From the NCBI RefSeq assembly GCF_017310035.1, contig NZ_CP022296.1:3844001-3908000 (forward strand): a DNA stretch of 64,000 bases, given 5' to 3'. The position numbers were made by a program, and so were the translations under genes. The DNA comes from Nocardioides sp. S5. GTDB lineage: Bacteria; Actinomycetota; Actinomycetes; Propionibacteriales; Nocardioidaceae. Below the pieces are notes generated by a model. The model saw nothing but the letters and a program-made list of their open reading frames with translations. It was not told the origin of the DNA and did no database searches. Shown one piece after another: positions 22,018 to 29,310 of this stretch (its first letter is position 1; every line of letters starts with the position of its first letter).

Positions 22018-22692
22018 ATGCGCACCAGTCGTCTCGTCACCGGCGTCGTCGCCGCCAGCCTGCTCGGCGCCACCCCGCTGGCCGTCGCCGCGCCCGCCGA
22101 GGCACGCGAGACCTGGTCCACCACCACGACCGCCGAGCCGAGCGCGGACCTCGTCGAGTTCGGCGAGCAGATCGACGTCGGCCTCCAGGTCGACAGCGCG
22201 ACCGGGTCCTCGCCGCTGGTCGGCACCTCCACCCTCTACGCCCGCCGTGCGGGCACGACGGACTGGGTCGCCGTGGCCACCAGCTCCTTGCCCGGCGAGG
22301 ACTTCCTCGACGTGGCTCCCCGGATGACGACCACCTACAAGGTCGCCTACGGCGGTGGCACCGAGACCGACACCGCCAAGGGCGACCGCTACGCCCCGAG
22401 CGAGTCCGCGCCCTTCACCGTCGCGGTCAAGCGCCGCATCACGCACCCGTCGGCCGGCTTCGAGCTCGAGGGCCGGGTGACGCCGCGCTACCGGAGGAAG
22501 CCGGTGCGGATCCGGGCCAGCCGCGACCAGGAGGCGGGCTACGAGCTCGTCCGGGTGGTGCGCACCGACCGCCGCGGGCGCTACTCCTTCCGGCTCCCCC
22601 GGCGCAGCGGCACGTGGTACTGGATCATCAGCGTGCGCGGCGACAAGCGCTTCCGCGGCGCCGCGTTCGGCTACGAGACCAGCGTCTTCTGA
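22018..22692 (+). CDS. Secreted protein of unknown function, paralogue 2
   Basis: A 224-residue exported protein with a signal ending AAPAEA near residue 29. It aligns along its length with the preceding gene: TSTLYARRAGTTDWVAVA, TTYKVAYGGGTETD, RYAPSESAPFTVAV and a final beta-rich half. The mature protein is Arg-rich where its paralogue is Lys-rich. ATG 22018 follows GGGAGAGGA. The two genes probably arose by tandem duplication. Stop codons of this gene and the convergent VOC gene are four bases apart. Function unknown; a role at the cell surface is inferred. Confidence 0.75.
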   Translation: MRTSRLVTGVVAASLLGATPLAVAAPAEARETWSTTTTAEPSADLVEFGEQIDVGLQVDSATGSSPLVGTSTLYARRAGTTDWVAVATSSLPGEDFLDVAPRMTTTYKVAYGGGTETDTAKGDRYAPSESAPFTVAVKRRITHPSAGFELEGRVTPRYRRKPVRIRASRDQEAGYELVRVVRTDRRGRYSFRLPRRSGTWYWIISVRGDKRFRGAAFGYETSVF

Positions 22693-22696
22693 GCCG

Positions 22697-23107
22697 TCAC
22701 GGCGTCGCGGTTGCTGCCGCGTCGATCTCGCCCTGCGAGCGCAGCACGCAGAACTGGTTGCCCTCCGGGTCGGTGAGGACGACCCACCCGGCGCCCGGGC
22801 CGTGCACGTCGCGCTGGTCGTCCACCTGCACCGCGCCGAGGGCGCGCACCCGCTCGACCTCCTCGTCGCGGGTGCCCGTGCGCGGGCGTAGGTCGAAGTG
22901 GACCCTCTTGGCCGGCAGCTCGGCGTCGGGCACCTCGATGAACAGGATCGCGTGGCCGGTCCCCGGGTCCACGACCATGCACTCCTCGTGACCGGGCTCG
23001 TTCGGGTCCCCCTCGACGTCGACGTAGCCCAGCACCTGCTTCCACCACTCGGAGAGCTCGTAGGCGCGGTGGCAGTCGACGGTGGTGTGGGCGACGAAGG
23101 AGGTCAT
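22697..23107 (-). CDS. VOC-superfamily (glyoxalase/bleomycin resistance-like) protein
   Basis: A 136-residue single VOC protein with two beta-alpha-beta-beta-beta units: the first includes HTTVDCHRAYELSEWWKQVL and GYVDV, the second ends VVLTDPEGNQFCVL, the usual C-terminal VOC motif. Metal ligands are likely His8-type, Glu and Glu residues, but these cannot be fixed by eye. The enzyme substrate is unknown. ATG 23107 may be leaderless: TACCGT lies about six bases before it. It is divergent from the riboswitch-controlled SMR gene. Confidence 0.85.
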   Translation of the reverse strand: MTSFVAHTTVDCHRAYELSEWWKQVLGYVDVEGDPNEPGHEECMVVDPGTGHAILFIEVPDAELPAKRVHFDLRPRTGTRDEEVERVRALGAVQVDDQRDVHGPGAGWVVLTDPEGNQFCVLRSQGEIDAAATATP

Positions 23108-23147
23108 GGCGCCACGGTAGTCTCGGCTCGCCCCGCGACGTGGGCGA

Positions 23148-23188
23148 CCGGACGAGGGAGCCGTACCCGGAGAGCGACAAGACGGCCG
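23148..23188 (+). promoter_or_regulatory. Guanidine-III (ykkC-III) riboswitch aptamer
   Basis: The leader reads CCGGACGAGG..GCCGTACCCGG..GACAAGACGGC, which matches the guanidine-III consensus, including the invariant CCGGACGAGG, CCGUACCCGG and GACAAGACGG blocks. P1 (CCGG with CCGG) and P2 (GCCG with CGGC) can form a pseudoknot. The element ends a few bases before GAGGAG (23191-23196), the ribosome-binding site of the SMR gene, so control is probably at translation. A -10-like TAGTCT lies at 23118-23123. The downstream gene has the signature of guanidinium exporters. Confidence 0.88.
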
Positions 23189-23202
23189 TCGAGGAGATGG
23201 TC

Positions 23203-23517
23203 ATGTCGTGGTTCGTGCTCGTGCTCTCAGGCGTCCTGGAGGCGGTGTGGGCCACCGCCCTCGGTCGCTCCGAGGGCCTCACCCGTCCGGTGCCGACCGC
23301 CACCTTCCTGGTGGCGCTGGTGCTCAGCATGGGCGGCCTGGGCTACGCCATGCGGACGCTGCCCGTCGGCACGTCGTACGCCGTCTGGGTCGGGATCGGC
23401 GCGGTGCTGACGGTGGTGGTCGCCATGGTCACCGGCACCGAGTCGTTCTCGGTCGTGAAGGCGCTGCTGCTGACCGGGCTCGTGGCGTGCATCGTGGGCC
23501 TCAAGCTCGTGCACTGA
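23203..23517 (+). CDS. gdx: SMR-family guanidinium exporter (Gdx/SugE type)
   Basis: A 104-residue protein with four transmembrane helices, the usual SMR length. The start is ATG 23203, six bases after GAGGAG; ATG 23197 is too close to that site. The proton- and substrate-binding Glu is E13 in SGVLEAVWA, as in known Gdx proteins. The loop GRSEGLTRP matches the SxGFT-type signature that separates Gdx (SugE) from the polyaromatic-cation EmrE group. It should work as a dual-topology homodimer exchanging guanidinium for protons. The upstream guanidine-III riboswitch supports this strongly. Confidence 0.92.
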   Translation: MSWFVLVLSGVLEAVWATALGRSEGLTRPVPTATFLVALVLSMGGLGYAMRTLPVGTSYAVWVGIGAVLTVVVAMVTGTESFSVVKALLLTGLVACIVGLKLVH

Positions 23518-23529
23518 GAGCCCGGGTGC

Positions 23530-24300
23530 CTACTCCGTTCCGTGGCGGCGGACGAAGTCGACGATCTGCTCGGCCAGCTCGGGACGGCACACGATGAGGT
23601 CCGGCAGCGAGGTGTCGTCCTCGTTGTAGACCAACGGTGAGCCGTCGACGCGGCTGCAGTGGAGGCCGGCGGCGCGGGCGACCGCGACGGGAGCGGCGTT
23701 GTCCCACTGGTACTGACCACCGGCGTGGACGTAGGCGTCGGCGACGTCGCGCACCACGCTCATCACCTTCACCCCGGCGCTGCCCATCGGGACCAGCTCG
23801 GCGTCGAGCTCGGCGGCCAGCGCCTCCACGAAGGCCGGCGGACGGCTGCGCGAGACCGCGATGCGCGGGCGCTGCGAGGTGCGGGGCGGCACCACGCTGG
23901 GGCGCCCGGTGCTGAAGGTCTCCCCCAGCGCCGGCTGCGCGACGGCGCCGGCGACGAGGTCGCCGTCGGCCCACAGCGCGACGTGGACGGCCCAGTCGTC
24001 GCGCGGGGGCTCGGAGAACTCTCGGGTGCCGTCGAGGGGGTCGATGATCCAGACCCGCGGGGCCGTGAGCCGCGACTTGTCGTCGGCCGCCTCCTCCGAC
24101 AGCACCGCGTCGTCGGGTCGGTGCGCGGTGAGGAGGCGGTCGAGCTCAGCCTGCGCGGCGGCGTCGCCGGCGTCCTTGAGGGCCTTGCCCTCCAGACCGT
24201 CCGCGGCGGCTCCGGCGCGTACGTCGAGCAGCACGGCGCCGGCTCGCTCGGCCGCCCAGACGGCGAAGGCGTGGTCGTCGAGCGTGGTGGGATCGATCAT
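23530..24300 (-). CDS. cysQ: 3'(2'),5'-bisphosphate nucleotidase / inositol monophosphatase family
   Basis: A 256-residue magnesium-dependent, lithium-sensitive phosphatase. Metal-binding motifs are SEEAADD (about residue 68) and WIIDPLDGTREF (about residues 83-94), and the second signature region is GGQYQWDNAAPVAVARAAG (about residue 195; WDxAA type). The closest group appears to be the actinobacterial CysQ type, which removes the 3'-phosphate from PAP or PAPS in sulfate assimilation; an inositol-phosphatase role cannot be excluded. Start is ATG 24300. The gene lies at the left border of the exopolysaccharide locus, 9 bases from the end of the LuxR gene. Confidence 0.85.
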   Translation of the reverse strand: MIDPTTLDDHAFAVWAAERAGAVLLDVRAGAAADGLEGKALKDAGDAAAQAELDRLLTAHRPDDAVLSEEAADDKSRLTAPRVWIIDPLDGTREFSEPPRDDWAVHVALWADGDLVAGAVAQPALGETFSTGRPSVVPPRTSQRPRIAVSRSRPPAFVEALAAELDAELVPMGSAGVKVMSVVRDVADAYVHAGGQYQWDNAAPVAVARAAGLHCSRVDGSPLVYNEDDTSLPDLIVCRPELAEQIVDFVRRHGTE

Positions 24301-24309
24301 GCGCGAACC

Positions 24310-25101
24310 CTATCGATGCGGTGCCGTGACCCGTGGCCTCCCCTGCAGGGCCAGCGGGGCCCGGCGCGGGCGGGGCACCAGGTCGGCGGTTCCCCCGGCG
24401 TCGTAGACCTGGCGGAGCATCGCCACCGCCTCGAGCTGCGTCCTGGCCCCGAGCTTGGCCCGCAGCGCCTTCACGTGGCTGCGGACGGTGCCGACGCTGA
24501 CGTCCATGAGCGCCGCCACCTCGACGACGCGTTGACCCGCGGCGAGCAGCTCGAGCACCCGCATCTGCTGCGGCGACAGCGTCCGCATCAGCGCGATGAG
24601 CACGCGACGGCTGTCAAGGGCCTGCACCCACGCCGCTCGCAGGGCCAGACGCCGGGCGGGGTCCATCAGCAGGTCGCCCGTGGTGAGCCGCTCGACGACC
24701 TCGAGCAACTGACTGATCGAGGTCGCCCCGGTGACCACGTCGACGGCCCCTCCCTCGAGGAGGCCGCCCCACCAGATCGCCGTCTGTCCGGGGGCCACCA
24801 CCGCCACGCGCACGTCACCGACCGCCACCAGCCGACTGATCTCCTCCACGACGGTCAGGCTGTCCTCGCCCTCGAAGATCGCCACGATGTAGCGCGTGAT
24901 GCCGGTGTCCCGACCCTCCCAGGCATTGCGCGCCACCGTCTCCCACGGCCGGACGGCCACTGCGGCGCCTGCGGAGGTGAGGGCCGCGGCCACCGCCTGC
25001 GCCACCAGCAGGTGCGGCGAGACGATCCACGTGGTCGCGCGGTCGTCAGGGGCAGGTGCTGCTCCGGCGCCGGTGCCGATGCCGGACGGTGGACCGTCCA
25101 T
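24310..25101 (-). CDS. LuxR/NarL-type regulator with degenerate receiver domain
   Basis: A 263-residue DNA-binding protein. The C-terminal HTH (about residues 185-250) is canonical: LSPQQMRVLELLAAGQRVVE, VSVGTVRSHVKALRAKLG. The N-terminal half has the pattern of a receiver domain (TTWIVSPHLLVAQAVAAAL), but SP stands where the acidic DD pair belongs, and no phosphoacceptor Asp is seen in VAIFEGE. So it is probably not controlled by phosphorylation. ATG 25101 follows GGAGGAGGG. A dyad of the locus-wide type (CACCGAATTGGGG) lies about 80 bases upstream, suggesting autoregulation. It is divergent from the kinase operon and is a candidate master regulator. Confidence 0.85.
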   Translation of the reverse strand: MDGPPSGIGTGAGAAPAPDDRATTWIVSPHLLVAQAVAAALTSAGAAVAVRPWETVARNAWEGRDTGITRYIVAIFEGEDSLTVVEEISRLVAVGDVRVAVVAPGQTAIWWGGLLEGGAVDVVTGATSISQLLEVVERLTTGDLLMDPARRLALRAAWVQALDSRRVLIALMRTLSPQQMRVLELLAAGQRVVEVAALMDVSVGTVRSHVKALRAKLGARTQLEAVAMLRQVYDAGGTADLVPRPRRAPLALQGRPRVTAPHR

Positions 25102-25176
25102 CCCTCCTCCTCGGGCCGAGATGGGACAAACCCTTGCCGTGCTGAGCGGGTGACGGGCGTTCACGGGCGCAAGGTG

Positions 25177-25190
25177 CACCGAATTGGGGA
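25177..25190. promoter_or_regulatory. Candidate operator dyad upstream of luxR-type gene
   Basis: CACCGAATTGGGGA matches the locus-wide dyad (consensus about CCCCAATTTGGGG) and is centred about 83 bases upstream of ATG 25101. Confidence 0.5.
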
Positions 25191-25332
25191 CGTGGAGCGC
25201 CTGCCTCGACGGTCCGCGGGCCACGACGACTTGCCTCAATTCTTGTCGCGGGCTAGCGCCCTGCTGGGAGGACAGTGGGACAGGACTTGACCAAGACTGC
25301 AGGAGCCCTGAACCAGGCGGACCAGACCGCCG

Positions 25333-25350
25333 TTGCCCCATTTGAGGTAC
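25333..25350. promoter_or_regulatory. Candidate operator dyad upstream of kinase operon
   Basis: TTGCCCCATTTGAGGTAC is an imperfect dyad of the locus-wide type, centred about 164 bases upstream of the histidine kinase start. The 404-base region 25102-25505 between the divergent regulators holds this and the 25177 site and no gene. Confidence 0.55.
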
Positions 25351-25505
25351 GCGCCACACACTCGCTGGATCGCCCCGGGAGAAGGTGGTTTCACTGATCC
25401 CGGGCACCTGCTCAGCGGGTGTTCCTGGTCCGGCAGCACGGGAGAGCCGTCGGACATGCACCACAGGGAGCTCGGGGAAACGCTTCACGCACAGGGGGGA
25501 TGGCC

Positions 25506-26474
25506 ATGCACAGGCCGTTCAGGGAGAACGTACGTCACAGGGTCGGGATGCAGGTCGCCACGGCGGCCTCGTTCGCGGTCCTCATCTGGCTCGGCACACG
25601 AGACGCCCACGAGTGGTACGTCTGGCCGGTCGTCCGGACGCTGTCGTCGCTCGGCGACGGCGTCGTCAGCGTGGCCTTCATCATCGGCGCCATCTGCGCC
25701 GCCGTGGTGACCTGGCGACGCCATGCGGGTCTCCAGCGCGACGCGGGTGTCGGCGACCAGCTCGAGGCTCGCATGGCGGCCGAGATCGACCTCGCCGTGC
25801 AGGCCAGCAGCCGCGACCAGAGCGAGCGGCTGCACGAGCTGCGCAGCACGGTGGCCGGCCTGGTCAACGGTTCCGCGCTGCTCGACAACGCCGACATCCC
25901 CGACGAGGCGCGCCGCCACCTCTGCGGGTCGGTGCACCGCGAGCTCCTGCGCATGCAGCGCCTGCTCGCGGGTGAGCACGGCGCCACCACCGACCTCGAC
26001 CTCGACGAGACGCTGCGCCTGATCCTGGACCTCCAGCGGCTGAAGGGCCGCCACGTCGAGCTCCACACCAGCGGCGGCACCGTGCGGGCGCGCTACGACT
26101 CCCTCGCTGAGGTGGTCAACATCCTCATGGACAACGCCGCCACCCACGGCGGCTGCGACACCAGCCTGGTCGAGGTGGTGCGTCGCGACGAGGAGACGGT
26201 GGACATCACGGTCTCGGACAACGGGCGCGGCATCCCCGAGGACCAGCGCGAGCGGATCTTCGACTGGGGCAACCGCGGCACGGACTCCCCCGGCCAGGGG
26301 ATCGGGCTGCACGTCGCCCAGCGCCTCATGGCCGAGGACGGCGGCACGCTGCGCCTCGCCGAGGCCCGGGGCCCGGGGTCGGCTTTCGTCATCTCACTGC
26401 CCTCGGCACGCCGCTCACCCGAGAATCACGTCCCCCGGGAGGACTTCCATGGCGCCTGGCGCATCTCGGGCTGA
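25506..26474 (+). CDS. Sensor histidine kinase
   Basis: About 322 residues. Two hydrophobic segments near the N-terminus (about residues 14-30 and 45-65) with almost no external loop suggest an intramembrane-sensing or membrane-anchored kinase. The phosphoacceptor region is SERLHELRSTVAGLVNGS (His in HELR, about residue 115). ATPase motifs are complete: N box DNAATHGG, G1 DNGRGIP, and G2 GQGIGLHVAQ. ATG 25506 is preferred because AGGGGGG lies six bases before it. The gene overlaps the response regulator start by 26 bases, so the pair is co-expressed. Confidence 0.9.
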   Translation: MHRPFRENVRHRVGMQVATAASFAVLIWLGTRDAHEWYVWPVVRTLSSLGDGVVSVAFIIGAICAAVVTWRRHAGLQRDAGVGDQLEARMAAEIDLAVQASSRDQSERLHELRSTVAGLVNGSALLDNADIPDEARRHLCGSVHRELLRMQRLLAGEHGATTDLDLDETLRLILDLQRLKGRHVELHTSGGTVRARYDSLAEVVNILMDNAATHGGCDTSLVEVVRRDEETVDITVSDNGRGIPEDQRERIFDWGNRGTDSPGQGIGLHVAQRLMAEDGGTLRLAEARGPGSAFVISLPSARRSPENHVPREDFHGAWRISG

Positions 26475-27135
26475 GCACCGCGTCCTGATCCTCGACGACC
26501 ACGTGCTCTTCGCGGAGGCGCTCGAGCTCGCGCTGTCGCTGGAGCAGTACGACGTACGCCGCCTCGAGCTGCCCGAGGAGGGTGGGTCCATGGCGACCTT
26601 GCGGTCGATGGCGCTGCGCGCCAACCCCCGCACCGTGATCCTCGACCTCGACCTCGGCCGCTTCGGCGACGGCGTCAACCTCGTGGCCCCCCTGGCCCGG
26701 GCGCACGTCAACGTCGTCGTGGTCACGGCGTCGCAGGACATCGGCCGATGGGGCGAGTGCATGCGGCTGGGGGCGCGCAAGGTGCTCACCAAGAGCGGGG
26801 CGCTCCAGCAAGCCCTCTCGACCGTGCGCCGGCTGCACCAGGGCCTGCCCGTGGTGACGCGGGAGGAGCTGGAGTCGCTCCTGGACGCGTGGTCGCAGCA
26901 GAGCCGTGCCGACGAGGACATCCGCCGGCGGCTAGACCGGCTCACCCCGCGCGAGCGCCAGGTGCTCGGCGCGCTCATCGAGGGGCGCACCGTGCGCGCC
27001 ATCTCCCAGGACAGCGTCGTCTCCGAGGCGACGGTGCGCACGCAGGTGAAGTCGATCCTCAACAAGCTCGAGGTGTCGTCGCAGCTGGCGGCGGTCGGGA
27101 TGGCCAACCAGATCCGGTGGAGGCAGGGCGCGTGA
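26449..27135 (+). CDS. LuxR/NarL-family response regulator
   Basis: A 228-residue regulator. The receiver is intact: RVLILDDHVLFAEAL (acidic pair), phosphoacceptor Asp in VILDLDLGRFGDG (about residue 63), Thr in VVTASQ and Lys in KVLTKSG. The C-terminal HTH (about residues 165-225) contains LTPRERQVLGALIEGRTVRA and VSEATVRTQVKSILNKLEV. ATG 26449 follows GGGAGGA. It is the cognate partner of the overlapping kinase gene. Together with the divergent LuxR-type protein it is a candidate binder of the dyads found across the locus. Confidence 0.92.
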   Translation: MAPGASRAEHRVLILDDHVLFAEALELALSLEQYDVRRLELPEEGGSMATLRSMALRANPRTVILDLDLGRFGDGVNLVAPLARAHVNVVVVTASQDIGRWGECMRLGARKVLTKSGALQQALSTVRRLHQGLPVVTREELESLLDAWSQQSRADEDIRRRLDRLTPRERQVLGALIEGRTVRAISQDSVVSEATVRTQVKSILNKLEVSSQLAAVGMANQIRWRQGA

Positions 27136-28886
27136 GCGGGCTGAGCGGCGTCCGCTCGTTCTCCCCCTCCGGGCCCACCCGCGACGTCCTCGACCGGATG
27201 GCCGCGGCGCAGGAGCACCGCGGGACCGACGGCTTCGAGGCGTGGGTCGGCCCCGGCGTCGGGCTGTCCGGTCCGGTGCACTCGGTCGACGGGCGCTGGG
27301 TGGTGGTGCTCGACGGCCGCATCCACCATCTCGTCCGGCTGCGGTCCCACCTGAACCACCGCTTCCGCACCGACGACCCGGGCGAGGTGGTGGCGGCCGG
27401 CCTCGCCGTGGAGGGCATCAGCTTCGTCGATCGGCTGCAGGGAGCGTTCAGCCTCGTCGCGCACGACCTGCGCGCCAACACCACGTACCTGGTGCGCGAC
27501 CGCCTCGGTGTGCTCCCGCTGCACTACCGGCACCTCCCGGGCGGCATCGCGTTCGCCTCGGAGGTCAAGGCGCTGCTCACGGTCGGGGCCGCCCCGGAGG
27601 TCGACCACCGCAGCCTCGACGCCTACCTGGCCTTCCGCGTGGTGCCGGCCCCCGACACCCTCTTCGAGGGCGTCAAGACGGTGCGCCCGGCCCACCGACT
27701 TGCGATCATGTCGGGCGGCCACCTCGAGGAGGTCGCCTGGTGGTCCGCGCCGGAGACCGACCCTGGCGGCACATGGGAGGCGGACGACGCGATCGAGGCC
27801 GTCCGCGACGGCGTACGCGTGGCGGTCGGGTCCGCGCTCGACCCGGGCGTCCCGACCGGGGTCAACCTGACCGGGGGGCTCGCCAGCAGCCTGCTCACCG
27901 CCCAGGCCCAACAGCTGTGCGGCGAGGAGCCGGTGCACACCTACACGGTGGCGTTCGGCGACGAAGACCCGGACGAGCAGGCCCGAACCGGTCGACTCAG
28001 CAGTCTGCTCGGCACCCGCCACCACGTCGTCCGACTGCATCGTGACGACCTGAAGGATCTCTGGGGCCCTCTCACATGGCACCGCGACACACCCCTTTCC
28101 CACGCGGCGGACCTCGCCACGTACGTCCTCGCCCGAGCGGCGGGCCGGCACGTCTCGGCGCTCCTGTGCGCGGAGGGAGCCGACGAGCTCTTCGGCGGCC
28201 AGCCGCGACACCGACTGGCAGGGCTCGCGAGGCGCTCGTCCGTGCTGAACGGCCTGCCTTCACCGGTGCGCTCGAGCTTGGCCCAGCGCGTCGAGCGCCG
28301 CCTCGGCGCCACCTTCTCCGCGGCCGAGCGCCGACGGCTCCTCGGCCACGCGCCCACTCCTGAGCGGCGAACGGCACCGGTCGTCGGCGTCGACGACGTC
28401 GACGCCGACCCCGGGCTGCGCCACGGCCTGCGCCACACCTTTCCCGACGACGCCCTCCAACGACTCGACCGGATGTCTGCGGCGGCGTCGCTGGAGGTGC
28501 GCCTGCCCCTGCTCGACCACCGTTTGGTCGACCTCGCGTTCCGCTTGCCGACGTCGGCGAGGTCGCGCGCGGGGTGCCCCTCCTGGGTCCTGCGGGAGGC
28601 CGCCCGCACCCTGCTGCCAGACGAGATCATCGAGCGTCGGGTGCCGGAGCGAGGCGCCGGGTCATGGTGGTACGCCGGCCATCGCGACAACATTCGGGAG
28701 CACCTCACCGCGTCCGACTCGTGGGTAGCGGCGACCTTCGACCCCACGATGCTGCGTGAGCTCCTGCATCGCCACGAGCACGGAGGGCACGAGCAGGAGC
28801 GCATCTGGGCGCTCGTGTCCCTCGAGATCTGGCACCAGACCTTCTTCTCCGACCCTCCGTCCGTACCACGCCCACGTGGGACATGA
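27132..28886 (+). CDS. Asparagine synthase-like amidotransferase with altered active sites
   Basis: A 584-residue AsnB-type protein translated from GTG 27132, which overlaps the regulator stop by four bases (GTGA). The N-terminal glutaminase-like domain lacks the nucleophilic Cys2 (MSGLSG...) and the usual RLSIID segment, although HRGTDG (HRGPDG) remains. In the synthetase domain the pyrophosphate loop SGGLDS reads TGGLAS (residues about 247-252), losing the Asp; GADELFGG is intact near residue 350. So both half-reactions may be lost or changed. Similar amidotransferases occur in exopolysaccharide loci and are thought to amidate sugar acids. Coupling to the kinase and regulator suggests a regulatory or sensing role here. 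Confidence 0.85.
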   Translation: MSGLSGVRSFSPSGPTRDVLDRMAAAQEHRGTDGFEAWVGPGVGLSGPVHSVDGRWVVVLDGRIHHLVRLRSHLNHRFRTDDPGEVVAAGLAVEGISFVDRLQGAFSLVAHDLRANTTYLVRDRLGVLPLHYRHLPGGIAFASEVKALLTVGAAPEVDHRSLDAYLAFRVVPAPDTLFEGVKTVRPAHRLAIMSGGHLEEVAWWSAPETDPGGTWEADDAIEAVRDGVRVAVGSALDPGVPTGVNLTGGLASSLLTAQAQQLCGEEPVHTYTVAFGDEDPDEQARTGRLSSLLGTRHHVVRLHRDDLKDLWGPLTWHRDTPLSHAADLATYVLARAAGRHVSALLCAEGADELFGGQPRHRLAGLARRSSVLNGLPSPVRSSLAQRVERRLGATFSAAERRRLLGHAPTPERRTAPVVGVDDVDADPGLRHGLRHTFPDDALQRLDRMSAAASLEVRLPLLDHRLVDLAFRLPTSARSRAGCPSWVLREAARTLLPDEIIERRVPERGAGSWWYAGHRDNIREHLTASDSWVAATFDPTMLRELLHRHEHGGHEQERIWALVSLEIWHQTFFSDPPSVPRPRGT

Positions 28887-29310
28887 CGGCGCGGCACCGG
28901 GGCCTCGTCCGGACCTCGTGACGTACTGCGGCGGCCGAGGAGGGGGAGCCTCGACCGCCGCCGCCGGTGCGCTTCGTCGTCCCTGGCGAGGTGTGGGGCC
29001 ACTCGCCATCAACTCGGTCACACAGACCATCTGCTGGGAGAATCAGCGTCGCGAACCAGCGTGGTGCACCTCTTCGAGGGTAGGGCCCCGGACGGGGTCG
29101 GGCCAATCCCACGTACTGGGTAACTCCCCCGTGTCCGTAGCCGCACGCGTGTCCGCAGCCGCCCGCGTGTCCCCAGCCGCACCCGAGATCGCCCCGTGCA
29201 GGCCTTTCGTTGATTTGCGGCATGAGCCGAAGGTGCCATCTCCCTAGGCTCGCAAGCACTGTCAGCACAGGGTGACCACCGGGGGGCACCTCGCAAGAGG
29301 TTGGGAAGCG
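28887..29310. other. 424-base intergenic region with three 18-base repeats
   Basis: No gene is supported. At 29131-29184 three imperfect 18-base repeats stand head to tail: GTGTCCGTAGCCGCACGC, GTGTCCGCAGCCGCCCGC, GTGTCCCCAGCCGCACCC. Just before them, CCCACGTACTGGGTAACTC (29109-29127) is a weak relative of the locus dyad and shares CTGGGTAACTC with the site at 38.98 kb. The region probably holds the promoter of the sugar-transferase operon. Confidence 0.6.

Noticed and set aside
25230..25250. TTGCCTCAATTCTTGTCG upstream of the LuxR-type gene as a further dyad.
   Set aside because: Only the centre fits; the right arm is missing, so it was not counted.
29131..29184. The three 18-base repeats as a small CRISPR array.
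   Set aside because: The copies are contiguous with no spacers and no cas genes are near.
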